From assembly GCF_030056815.1 (NCBI RefSeq), contig NZ_JASHKR010000023.1:1-64000 (forward strand): a DNA stretch of 64,000 nt, in the 5' to 3' direction. Positions 8,453 through 19,312 of the stretch are shown here, piece after piece (position 1 is the first letter of the stretch; every line of letters begins with the position of its first letter). The notes under the pieces are model-generated. The model worked only from the letters and a program-made list of their open reading frames with translations, was not told the origin of the DNA and ran no database searches. The DNA is from Rhodococcus sp. IEGM 1379 (GTDB lineage Bacteria; Actinomycetota; Actinomycetes; Mycobacteriales; Mycobacteriaceae). The position numbers were made by a program, and so were the translations under genes.

Positions 8453-8812
8453 TCAGCTGGATTCCGGATCACGCACCGAAATTGTGCCGTCCACGACGGC
8501 GTCGGCGATGCTGTCGTGGAGTTTCGGGCAACCGTCCTTGAGTGCCGAAGTCTGCCCCGACGCGATGGCGTCCTTGAACGTGTGGCACCGCAGTGCGGGA
8601 TCGGAGGTCCACTGAATGCTGGTGTGCTTGTACGTGTTCTTGCGAACCAATACACAAGCGCCACAAGCTTTGCAGTCAACTTCCTGCAAACCTGAATCCA
8701 GGTATTCGTGTTTGTCTTCGACGGTCTGGGCTGCGATTGCCTCGAGCCGTGCCGGCTGCCCGGCAAAGTCCGGAGCCTTGGCCCAACGGTGGTCACGAAT
8801 CGAGGCGCTCAC
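8453..8812 (-). CDS. Conserved Cys-rich hypothetical protein linked to kshA (Rv3527-like)
   Basis: 119 aa from GTG 8812, two bases after the kshA stop, so clearly in the same operon. The protein has a cluster CKACGAC (CxxCxxC) near residue 45, followed by single cysteines in LRCHTF and DGCPKL. This spacing could bind a metal or Fe-S cluster, but does not match a standard ferredoxin. In M. tuberculosis an uncharacterised gene (Rv3527) follows kshA (Rv3526) in the same way. Being tied to a Rieske oxygenase that needs electron delivery by KshB, a role in KshA maturation, stability or electron supply is conceivable. No function is established. Confidence 0.8.
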   Translation of the reverse strand: MSASIRDHRWAKAPDFAGQPARLEAIAAQTVEDKHEYLDSGLQEVDCKACGACVLVRKNTYKHTSIQWTSDPALRCHTFKDAIASGQTSALKDGCPKLHDSIADAVVDGTISVRDPESS

Positions 8813-8814
8813 GA

Positions 8815-9975
8815 TTAAACCTCGGCTTCGTTCTTTGCCGCAGCTTCGGCGGCTTCCTTCTCTGCCTTCTGGCTGGCGAGGTTTTCTTCGACCTCGGCGT
8901 GCCAGGCTTCGTTGGCCTTGGTGGTGTCCACCTCGAACTCGAAGCGCTGCGTCATCTTCTCGGTGACGTCGGCCTTGTCGACATAAAACTGCTCGTACCA
9001 GCGTCGCAGCTGGTAAACCGGGCCGTCTTCTTCGCACAGCAGTGGGTTTTCGATCTTGGTCTTGTTCTTCCAGATCGCGACGTCCTGGAGGAAACCTTCA
9101 CTGATGCCTTCGGTGAACTTGGCAGCCAGCTTGTTGGAAACTTCGTCCGTGAGGCCCGTGGGCTTCTTGACGGTCACGCCCCACTGCAGCACGAAGGAGT
9201 CCGGGCTGATCGGGTAGTGGCAGTTGATGAGGACGCTCTCGACCTCGAACCCGCTGTAGCTGTTCCACAGGGGGTTGACCATGTACGACGGTCCGTAATA
9301 TGCGGCCTCGGAGCGAAGCAGCGTATCTCCGCCGTACTGCGACGCCATTCCGATATCGGGGCGTCCCGTGGTGTTGAGGTACTGAGTGGCGACCTCCCCT
9401 TCGAAGACGTTCTTGAAGAACGTCGGGAAGGCGTAGTGGATGTAGTAGAAGTGCGCCATGTCCACGACGTTGTCGATGATCTCGCGGCAGTTGGAACCTT
9501 CGATGACCATGGAGTTCCAGGTCCAGTCGGTCCACTCGTCGCTGTAAGCGCCTTCGATACGCGGGATGACGATGTCCTCGGGCGGGGGATTGCCCTCGGG
9601 GTCGTTCCAGACGAAGAGCTGAGCGTTCTGCTCGAGGGTGTGCCAAGCGCGCGTGCGAGCGAGCGGGGGAACGCGACGTGCGTAGGGGATCCCGGTGCAC
9701 TTTCCGTTGCCGCCCCAGCGCCAGTCGTGGAACGGGCAAGCGATGGAATCGCCCTTGACCTCGCCTTGTGTGAGGTCACCGCCCATGTGGCGGCAGTAAC
9801 CATCAAGGACCTTGATGTCGCCCTTGGTGTCTGCGAACACTACGAGCTTGGTACCGAAAGCCTCGATCGCGTGCGGTTTGCCGTCTTTGAAGGTCTTCAG
9901 AAGACCCAGGCAATGCCACCCGCGGGCGAAACGGGTCTGTACCGTTCCCACGTCGATCTCGCGAATTTGCGCCAT
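8815..9975 (-). CDS. kshA: 3-ketosteroid 9alpha-hydroxylase, oxygenase component
   Basis: A 386-aa Rieske non-heme iron oxygenase. The Rieske cluster ligands are Cys61 and His63 (CRH) with Cys80 and His83 (CPFH). The mononuclear iron site is seen as His174 and His179 in DMAHFYYIHY with Asp297 in EGFLQDVAIW. KshA hydroxylates C9 of androstenedione-type steroids; together with KstD this triggers opening of ring B. The C-terminus is an Ala/Glu-rich charged tail. Electrons come from the reductase KshB, whose gene is not in the window. ATG 9975 was chosen because it gives the family N-terminus MAQIREIDVG. A KstR box lies 30 bases upstream, and hsaA is divergent. Confidence 0.97.
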   Translation of the reverse strand: MAQIREIDVGTVQTRFARGWHCLGLLKTFKDGKPHAIEAFGTKLVVFADTKGDIKVLDGYCRHMGGDLTQGEVKGDSIACPFHDWRWGGNGKCTGIPYARRVPPLARTRAWHTLEQNAQLFVWNDPEGNPPPEDIVIPRIEGAYSDEWTDWTWNSMVIEGSNCREIIDNVVDMAHFYYIHYAFPTFFKNVFEGEVATQYLNTTGRPDIGMASQYGGDTLLRSEAAYYGPSYMVNPLWNSYSGFEVESVLINCHYPISPDSFVLQWGVTVKKPTGLTDEVSNKLAAKFTEGISEGFLQDVAIWKNKTKIENPLLCEEDGPVYQLRRWYEQFYVDKADVTEKMTQRFEFEVDTTKANEAWHAEVEENLASQKAEKEAAEAAAKNEAEV

Positions 9976-10004
9976 TGTGACGTCACATCCCTTCTCGCTG
10001 TTAG

Positions 10005-10018
10005 TAGAACACGTTATA
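10005..10018. promoter_or_regulatory. KstR operator upstream of kshA
   Basis: tagaacacgttata is identical to the kstD operator and fits tnnAACnnGTTnnA fully. It lies 30 bases before the kshA start codon. Confidence 0.9.
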
Positions 10019-10107
10019 GAACGAACGCCAGTTTCGCTAGATTTTGCGAGCACTTGTTACAGCATTGCGGCCGCAAATGAGACCTTTGTCGATGTCTCGA
10101 CAGAAAT

Positions 10108-10121
10108 GAGAACGTGTTCTA
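10108..10121. promoter_or_regulatory. KstR operator upstream of hsaADCB
   Basis: gagaacgtgttcta has the AACnnGTT core in a near-perfect palindrome; only the first base departs from the consensus (G for T). It lies 49 bases before the hsaA start at 10171 and about 90 bases from the kshA operator. Confidence 0.85.
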
Positions 10122-10170
10122 GTCTCAAGTGTAAGTGAATCATCCGATCGATAGAGACGGGAGCGTCGAA

Positions 10171-13694
<3,524 letters not shown>

Positions 13695-13705
13695 CAGCTT
13701 TTGCT

Positions 13706-13741
13706 CACTGCGCGCCTCGTGGTTCGACGAGGCGCGCAGTG
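13706..13741. terminator. Bidirectional terminator between hsaB and the Abi-alpha gene
   Basis: A perfect 15-bp stem (13706-13720 with 13727-13741) with a six-base loop lies between two convergent genes. It has a T-rich stretch on neither side, as in many actinobacterial terminators. Confidence 0.75.
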
Positions 13742-13745
13742 CTGT

Positions 13746-14588
13746 CTATACGCTCGGTTGGGCGTTCGGCAACGAGAAGCAGGTGTGGCAGAAGTCCTCA
13801 CCGAAGGGCGTCAGCACGATGCTGCGACGCACGATCTTGTTGGAACGCCCAGCGCGGCGGACGGCGTCGAGCACTGAAGGTTGCACCTCGACCACCTGAT
13901 ACCGATTGGCTTCGACAGGTTCGCGGGAGAATGACACCAGCCCCAGCCGATGCAGGTTGTTGAGATAAGCATTGGTGCGATCAAGGTGCCGGCAGCCGGC
14001 CAGTTCGCCGATCATCGACAATCCCTCTTCGATCATTTCCGATCCCACGCCAAAGGGCCGAGCAGTGCGCACATCGACGCTCGGTTGCGCACCGGAGATG
14101 GCGAGCAACCTCAGGATTCGCGCTTCGTCGGGTGCTGTTTCGTCGAGGATCCGGTCGTAGGCCGGGTGGAGATCGTCGCTCTCTGTGACGTCTGCGGAGC
14201 GGTCGAGCAGGTTGTCGCCGCGCAGGCGCAGGGCAGCGAGGGCCGATTCGGCGCTTTGCTTGCGAGAAGGTCGCGCCATCATCGCGGATCGCAGGTTCTC
14301 GGATCGGGAAGGTGTTTCGCCGGTGGGACGCGGCTGGATATTGGCGGATTGGGCAGCTTCCGCGGCGGCTTCCGTCGCAGCTTGAACGATCTGCCGGGTC
14401 GCCTCTCGCGCCGTGCCGAAGGCCCATCCCGTCAACTTCAGCGACGTGAGTGTGGTGGTGGCGGTCAAGCCGACAAGGCTGCGGATGAGTCGCTTTTCGA
14501 CGGACTCTTCTGATGCCATGTCGGTATCCCATTCGTAGGTGGGTTCGTCGAGTATGAATCGATGATCGTGTTGTTCAGTCATGGTCAT
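13746..14588 (-). CDS. Abi-alpha (DUF4393)-like protein
   Basis: A 280-aa protein starting at ATG 14588 in an ATGA overlap with the upstream DUF445 gene. The N-terminal third has a hydrophobic/amphipathic segment (LVGLTATTTLTSLKLTGWAF) and an Ala-rich helix. The C-terminal two thirds (from about LHPAYDRILDETAPDEARIL) are typical of the DUF4393/Abi-alpha family: repeated EARIL...ISG, GSEMIEEGLSMIGELAGCRH, YLNNLHRLGLVSFS. The C-terminal FCHTCFSL contains two cysteines. Family members have been linked by annotation to abortive infection, but many actinobacterial copies are uncharacterised. Coupling to a membrane protein suggests the two act together at the membrane. Confidence 0.7.
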   Translation of the reverse strand: MTMTEQHDHRFILDEPTYEWDTDMASEESVEKRLIRSLVGLTATTTLTSLKLTGWAFGTAREATRQIVQAATEAAAEAAQSANIQPRPTGETPSRSENLRSAMMARPSRKQSAESALAALRLRGDNLLDRSADVTESDDLHPAYDRILDETAPDEARILRLLAISGAQPSVDVRTARPFGVGSEMIEEGLSMIGELAGCRHLDRTNAYLNNLHRLGLVSFSREPVEANRYQVVEVQPSVLDAVRRAGRSNKIVRRSIVLTPFGEDFCHTCFSLPNAQPSV

Positions 14589-15859
14589 ACTCCGAATATC
14601 GCGAGGTGCAGGAAACCGGCCAATGAGCCGAGTACGGCTCCGTGCACGAACAGCAGCCATTCATCTTGTTTGACGGCTGATCGCAGTAGCTCGCTGAAAT
14701 CTTCCGGCGACAGTTTGTTCATCTGTACCGTGACAAAGATCCGGATTTTCTCGGACTGGCTTTCGGCGAATGCCGCGTCTTCGAAAACGCGGGGGACAAG
14801 GTCCAGGACTTCAGTAGTCGCCAGGCTCGGAAGACGGTTGTAGCTTTGTGAGCCCACAGTCATTTTCACGACGGATCGTGCCCAACCGACGGCGTCGTCG
14901 ACGGATTCTCGTAGTACCTGATCGAGCATTCGCCGGGTGCGGTCGGAACGGGGGCCTTCGAGTAGTTCGGTGCCGATGTTCTCGAGGGTGACAACGTGGT
15001 CGGCCAGTGTCTTTGCATAGCCGGCAATGATTTCCGTACGACGCTTGAGGAAGAGTCCCTGCCGCCACGGAACCCAGCGACTGGGCGTGATGGGTTCGAA
15101 GATCATCATGATGCCGAGGTAGTTCACGACGTAGCCGATGATGACACCGCCGACGGGCAGTACCCACCAGAACGGTAGGAAATGGAGCACGGCTACCAGT
15201 ACGAAGCCCATGGGGAACCCGAAGTAGAAACCGAAGTTCTGCATGAAGCGCAGTTCTTTGTTTCCCATGGTTCGGAAGATGTCGTTGAGAAGTTTCGGGT
15301 GCGAAGACAGGTATCGGATCACCATGAGTTTGGCGTCGATGAACTCGTCGATGTTCTCTTCGATGCGGGCCGTGATGGTGCGGACGCTGGCCGGTAGGTC
15401 ATCTTCGACCTTGCGGAAGACGGCTTCCTTCACGGGGTTCGGGAGGTTGTGCCAGAGCTGAGGATTTTCGGCGGTCATGATTCGAGTGACAACACCGCGG
15501 ACTTCGGTCCGTGAGATGGTGACCAGATGTTCCGCGATGCTGTCGGGATCGAGTTCACGATAGAAGTCGGCGATACTGCCGACTTTTGCCAGTGACTTGT
15601 CCACCGCGATCGACGCCATCTTCTCGGCGCGAGAAGGAACAATGCCTTGCCAACCGAAACGACCGTCACTGGTAATTGCCGGGATCACCTGCACTCGGCG
15701 CGGTAACAGCGGGAACAAGAACTTGAGCCCCGGAACTTTGATTCCGTGGAAATTGATCGGCGCAAACAACATCAGCACACCAGACCAATTGGTGATGTAC
15801 CCGATGATTCCAGTGAACAACGGGATGGTGATCAACTGTTCGAGCAAGTGGTCCGGCAC
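14585..15859 (-). CDS. DUF445 family membrane protein
   Basis: 424 aa if GTG 15859 is used (AGGAGG ten bases upstream); TTG 15868 three codons earlier lies against the Shine-Dalgarno and is less likely. The N-terminal hydrophobic segment IPLFTGIIGYITNWSGVLMLF and the repeated central one VIIGYVVNYLGIMMIFEPI are the G-Y-x-T/V-N-x-x-x-V/I-x-M-x-F signature of DUF445. Hydrophobic segments also occur at FPMGFVLVAVLHFLPFWWV and at the C-terminus. Function of the family is unknown; YheB/YwpB-type proteins are relatives. It is the first gene of a two-gene operon with the Abi-alpha protein. Confidence 0.8.
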   Translation of the reverse strand: MPDHLLEQLITIPLFTGIIGYITNWSGVLMLFAPINFHGIKVPGLKFLFPLLPRRVQVIPAITSDGRFGWQGIVPSRAEKMASIAVDKSLAKVGSIADFYRELDPDSIAEHLVTISRTEVRGVVTRIMTAENPQLWHNLPNPVKEAVFRKVEDDLPASVRTITARIEENIDEFIDAKLMVIRYLSSHPKLLNDIFRTMGNKELRFMQNFGFYFGFPMGFVLVAVLHFLPFWWVLPVGGVIIGYVVNYLGIMMIFEPITPSRWVPWRQGLFLKRRTEIIAGYAKTLADHVVTLENIGTELLEGPRSDRTRRMLDQVLRESVDDAVGWARSVVKMTVGSQSYNRLPSLATTEVLDLVPRVFEDAAFAESQSEKIRIFVTVQMNKLSPEDFSELLRSAVKQDEWLLFVHGAVLGSLAGFLHLAIFGV

Positions 15860-16017
15860 CGTTGCCAATCCTCCTCATATCCGAGAATCTCACGTTCGGA
15901 CATGGTCGCCGAAGTTGTGTGTCACTGGCCCGAGAACTGCCATCCCGGTTGCGTCAGCATAGAGTGCCGACAAATTGGGTCTGGGATCGGTTCCGAAGTT
16001 AATGTAACCTGACGTCC

Positions 16018-16074
16018 ATGGTCAGTTTTGTGCAGTACACGACGACGCCGGTTTTCTTCCGGCGCATCGATTAG
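16018..16074 (+). CDS. Putative threonine-rich leader peptide of the thrS-like gene
   Basis: An 18-codon ORF, MVSFVQYTTTPVFFRRID, ends 116 bases before the synthetase-like gene. It holds three consecutive threonine codons (ACG ACG ACG, 16039-16047). The bases just after these codons form a 6-bp hairpin (16046-16051 with 16059-16064), and an outer helix pairs 16020-16024/16032-16037 with 16076-16086, enclosing the Thr codons. A rho-independent-type hairpin follows at 16099-16122. This is the layout of ribosome-mediated attenuation: a shortage of charged Thr-tRNA would stall the ribosome on the ACG codons. A clear antiterminator pairing was not found by eye, and there is no strong Shine-Dalgarno. 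Confidence 0.55.
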   Translation: MVSFVQYTTTPVFFRRID

Positions 16075-16098
16075 CTACTGCTGACCGAACCCATTCCA

Positions 16099-16136
16099 GC
16101 CCCGGGAGTTATCGCCCGGGGCATTGTTATTTCTTG
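16099..16136 (+). terminator. Attenuator-type terminator upstream of the thrS-like gene
   Basis: A perfect 8-bp GC-rich stem (gccccggg, 16099-16106, with 16115-16122), an eight-base loop and then attgttatttcttg, which is T-rich. It lies between the leader ORF and the start codon at 16191, so read-through is needed to express the gene. Confidence 0.7.
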
Positions 16137-16190
16137 GGCGTGCGGCTCTGGGCGTGCGGCTCCCGGTTCATCCGAAACGGAGCATCCGCC

Positions 16191-17411
16191 ATGAGCCTCG
16201 ATCACCGTGTACTCGGACGCGAATTGGAACTGTTTGCCACTACTCCCGTCGTCGGCGCAGGCCTGCCGTTGTGGCTGCCCGACGGCGCAATCATCAGAAC
16301 TGAACTCGAAAAGCTGGCTGCCGAGGAGGCGGCCGGGTCCGGTTGCCGGGGCGTCTACACACCAGTCCTTGCGAAGAAGGAGTTGTACGAGCGTTCCGGC
16401 CATTGGTCCAAATTTTCCGAAGACATGTTTCCGGAGATGAAGATCGGCGGTGAGTCGTTCCTGTTGAGGCCTGCCAACTGTCCGCATCACGCGCAGATAT
16501 TTGCTGCGCGGGGACGCAGTTATCGAGAGTTGCCTTTTCGAGTCCGCGAACGCGGTTCGATGTTCCGAAGCGAACTGTCCGGGGTTCTCGGCGGGCTGAG
16601 TCGGGTGAGGCAGATCAATCTCGACGACGCACATGTCTTCTGTAGCCCCGCGCAGGTACAGGCGGAGGTGATGGTGGCACTCGACGCGATCGAGCGGTGC
16701 TACTCGATTCTGGGGATTTCGGACCGCGAGTATCGACTTTCGATCCGTGGGGCGGAGGGTCAGTACCTGCGTAGCGACAACCAATGGGCGGACGCGGAGG
16801 ACCAACTGCGTCGCGCATTGGCGGAGAGGTCGATCACCTACGTCGAAGCAAAGGGTGAAGCTGCCTTCTACGGCCCCAAGATCGATGTCCAGGTGCTCGA
16901 CGCGCATGGCCGGGAAGAAACTCTCTCGACCGTTCTGCTCGACTTCAACCAACCTGAGCGATTCGAGTTGGAGTACACCGTCGAGGACGGATCCAAGGCG
17001 CGCCCGATCATGATTCACCGTGGGCTGTTGGGTTCCATGGAGCGGATGACCGCACTGTTGATCGAACGGTTCGAAGGTCGGGCGCCGCCGTGGTTGGCGC
17101 CCAATCAGGTGTCGGTTCTACCGATCTGCGACGAGCATGTGGCAGCAGCTGAAGAACTTCGGTGCCGTCTCGCGGATCGTGGTGTGCGGGTTGTTGTTGC
17201 GTCGGGCGGATCGTTGGGGCGACGAATTCGTGAAGCTCGCACCCATCGGGATCCCTCTATCGCGGTGATCGGGGACAGCGAAATGCGTGACGCTGCAGTC
17301 AATGTTCTGTTGCCGGCGTGGGATCAGAAGTCAGGAGTTGATGCGGGAGTCTTTGTGGATCAGGTTGTTTCGGATATCTCGAGCAGATCGCTTACCCCGA
17401 GTGGGTACTAG
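16191..17411 (+). CDS. Threonyl-tRNA synthetase paralogue without TGS and editing domains
   Basis: A 406-aa class II aminoacyl-tRNA synthetase core from ATG 16191. Motif 1 lies near LPDGAIIRTELEKL, motif 2 is RERGSMFRSELSGVLGG, and motif 3 is IMIHRGLLGSMERM. The three zinc ligands of ThrRS are recognisable: Cys in PANCPHH, His in DDAHVFC and His in MIHRGLLGS. A C-terminal anticodon-binding domain follows (PNQVSVLPICDEH...). The N-terminal TGS and second-catalytic/editing domains of the normal 640-690-aa enzyme are absent, so mischarged Ser-tRNA would not be edited. It is likely an inducible second ThrRS used in threonine shortage or against a ThrRS inhibitor. The leader peptide and attenuator upstream support control by Thr-tRNA charging. 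Confidence 0.85.
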   Translation: MSLDHRVLGRELELFATTPVVGAGLPLWLPDGAIIRTELEKLAAEEAAGSGCRGVYTPVLAKKELYERSGHWSKFSEDMFPEMKIGGESFLLRPANCPHHAQIFAARGRSYRELPFRVRERGSMFRSELSGVLGGLSRVRQINLDDAHVFCSPAQVQAEVMVALDAIERCYSILGISDREYRLSIRGAEGQYLRSDNQWADAEDQLRRALAERSITYVEAKGEAAFYGPKIDVQVLDAHGREETLSTVLLDFNQPERFELEYTVEDGSKARPIMIHRGLLGSMERMTALLIERFEGRAPPWLAPNQVSVLPICDEHVAAAEELRCRLADRGVRVVVASGGSLGRRIREARTHRDPSIAVIGDSEMRDAAVNVLLPAWDQKSGVDAGVFVDQVVSDISSRSLTPSGY

Positions 17412-17857
17412 CTGCCCGCCGGGAGCTCATGGAGAGCGCGCACCAAAGGAGCGAGTTCCGTTGTCTTGCAAGCCTCTTCGAGTGCGGCTTCGAGAGTCGC
17501 GTCATGCGTCGGTCGGGCGCTGTCGAGCAGTTCCCGGCCGGCTGGGGTGAGTTCGGTGTAGATGCCGCGGCGGTCGTCGGCGCACAGAATGCGGGTGAGG
17601 AGGCCGCGGTCTTCAAGGCGATTGACCAAGCGGGTGGTGGCGCTGCTGCTCAGCGCGGCTGCGCGAGCCAGCTGAGCCATGCGCATGTGCCAACCGTCCT
17701 GGCGGCTCAAAGCGTCGAGAACGGTGTATTCGACGACGGACAGTTTGTGCTCACGCTGGAGAGCGCGTTCGAGTTCGGTATCGAGAGCGCCGTGGAGGGC
17801 GGCGAGCGTGCGCCACCCCTGCGAGCGGATTTCGACGGCGTCGTCGGCGATCCCCAT
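17408..17857 (-). CDS. MarR-family regulator
   Basis: 149 aa from ATG 17857 with AAGGAG seven bases upstream. It has the winged-helix pattern of MarR: LSVVEYTVLDALSRQDG, the recognition-helix region MAQLARAAALSSSATTRLVNRLEDRGLLTR (about residues 59-88), and the wing DDRRGIYTELTPAGRELL. It is divergent from an MFS pump, so it probably represses that pump and itself. Its 3' end overlaps the thrS-like gene by four bases in convergent orientation. Confidence 0.88.
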   Translation of the reverse strand: MGIADDAVEIRSQGWRTLAALHGALDTELERALQREHKLSVVEYTVLDALSRQDGWHMRMAQLARAAALSSSATTRLVNRLEDRGLLTRILCADDRRGIYTELTPAGRELLDSARPTHDATLEAALEEACKTTELAPLVRALHELPAGS

Positions 17858-17919
17858 GTGATTCTCCTTGTCCGTTTCCTGCGAGCTCAGGTTACCAGCT
17901 TGCGCATGTAGCGAGCGCA

Positions 17920-17948
17920 TGCAACTATTTATCGCGCGCCTGCAACTA
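17920..17948. promoter_or_regulatory. Direct repeats, candidate MarR operators
   Basis: tgcaacta occurs at 17920-17927 and again at 17941-17948, a 21-base period (two helical turns), in the divergent promoter region between the marR and MFS genes. Confidence 0.4.
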
Positions 17949-18000
17949 CTGCACACGCCTGCTACAGGCTGACGCGTAAACCTGTGAAAGGAACATCGAG

Positions 18001-19182
18001 ATGCCATTGGGTCTCATTGCCCTCGCTATGGGCGGGTTCGGGATCGGCCTCACCGAATTTGTCATCATGGGCCTCCTGCCCGAGGTCGCTGGTGACTTCG
18101 AGGTGACCGAATCCGTCGCCGGCTACCTGATCTCGGGCTATGCGCTGTCCGTGGCGATCGGTGCGATCCTGCTGACCGCGGCAGTCATACGCTTCGAGCG
18201 CAAGAAGGTGCTGCTGTCGCTGATGGTGCTGTTCATCATCGGAAACCTGATGTCGGCACTCGCTCCCTCGTACGAGGTCATGATGGGCGGCCGCATCGTC
18301 GCAGCACTGTGCCACGGCGCGTTCTTCGGAATCGGATCCGTCGTGGCAGCAGACATGGTCGCGCCCAACAAGCGCGCCGGAGCCATTGCGATGATGTTCG
18401 CCGGTCTGACCATCGCCAACGTTCTCGGTGTGCCGTTCGGAACACTGCTCGGCCAGCAACTCGGATGGCGCTCGACGTTCTGGGCCATCACCGTCATCGG
18501 TGTCATCGCCTTGATCGGAATTGCCGCACTGGTTCCGACGACGCCCGCACATACGTCTAACGGTGGACTGCGCAGTGAATTGGGCGCCTTCCGCAACAAG
18601 CAGGTCTGGTTCTCGATTGCCATCACGATCCTCGGTTACGGCGGAATGTTCGGTGCGTTTACCTACATCGCCTTCACCCTCACCGAAGTAAGTGGTTTTG
18701 CGACCTCCAGCGTCCCGTGGCTGCTCATCCTCTTCGGATCGGGATTGTTCGTCGGAAACTTACTGGGCGCCAAGGCAGCTGATCGCGCGCTGACGAAGTC
18801 ACTCGTCTGGACTCTGGCAATTCTGACCGTCGTACTGATCGTGTTCGCGGCTACTGCGGAGAGCAAGATCATGACCGTCATCTCGCTGTTCCTGATGGGC
18901 GCCTTCGGCTTTGCGACGGTACCCGGCTTGCAGATGAGGATCATGAACTACGCGTCGGAGGCGCCGACCATGGCATCGGGCGCGAATATCGCGGCCTTCA
19001 ACGTCGGTAATGCACTGGGCGCCTGGCTGGGCGGTATCACCATCGCCGCCGGATTCGGGTTCACTTCACCGATCTGGATGGGAGCGGTAGTCACGGTTGT
19101 CGGCCTGCTGGTGCTGCTGGTCGCGTCGTCGGTGGATCGTTCGCCGAAGTTGCCGGATCGGGATGCGGTATTGGTCGGATAG
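18001..19182 (+). CDS. MFS drug:H+ antiporter (AraJ/Cmx-like, 12 helices)
   Basis: 393 aa from ATG 18001 with AAAGGA upstream. The N-terminus (LIALAMGGFGIGLTEFVIMG) and motif LPEVAGDFEVTESVAGYLIS are typical of the DHA1 group that includes AraJ and the chloramphenicol exporters Cmx/CmlR of actinobacteria. About twelve hydrophobic helices are visible. It exports an unidentified compound; the adjacent divergent MarR regulator suggests induction by that compound. A long hairpin terminator follows. Confidence 0.88.
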   Translation: MPLGLIALAMGGFGIGLTEFVIMGLLPEVAGDFEVTESVAGYLISGYALSVAIGAILLTAAVIRFERKKVLLSLMVLFIIGNLMSALAPSYEVMMGGRIVAALCHGAFFGIGSVVAADMVAPNKRAGAIAMMFAGLTIANVLGVPFGTLLGQQLGWRSTFWAITVIGVIALIGIAALVPTTPAHTSNGGLRSELGAFRNKQVWFSIAITILGYGGMFGAFTYIAFTLTEVSGFATSSVPWLLILFGSGLFVGNLLGAKAADRALTKSLVWTLAILTVVLIVFAATAESKIMTVISLFLMGAFGFATVPGLQMRIMNYASEAPTMASGANIAAFNVGNALGAWLGGITIAAGFGFTSPIWMGAVVTVVGLLVLLVASSVDRSPKLPDRDAVLVG

Positions 19183-19215
19183 TGCCCGTTTAGTACGGTC
19201 TGTACCCCACTTCTA

Positions 19216-19270
19216 TTGAGCGAACGTACCTTTCGGCGCATCTAAGGCGACCAAAGGTACGTTCGCTCAA
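19216..19270. terminator. Long bidirectional hairpin between MFS and ceramidase genes
   Basis: An 18-bp perfect stem (19216-19233 with 19253-19270) with a 19-base loop lies between convergent genes. The left arm begins ttgagcgaacgtacc. There is no T-run, and the length is greater than usual for a simple terminator. Confidence 0.7.
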
Positions 19271-19312
19271 CGGAGGGGTGGGCTCGGACAAGGACGGTTC
19301 AGCTGGCCCGAG

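Noticed and set aside
16071-17018. Minus-strand frame of 315 codons
   Set aside because: Antisense to the thrS-like gene, which has all class II motifs.
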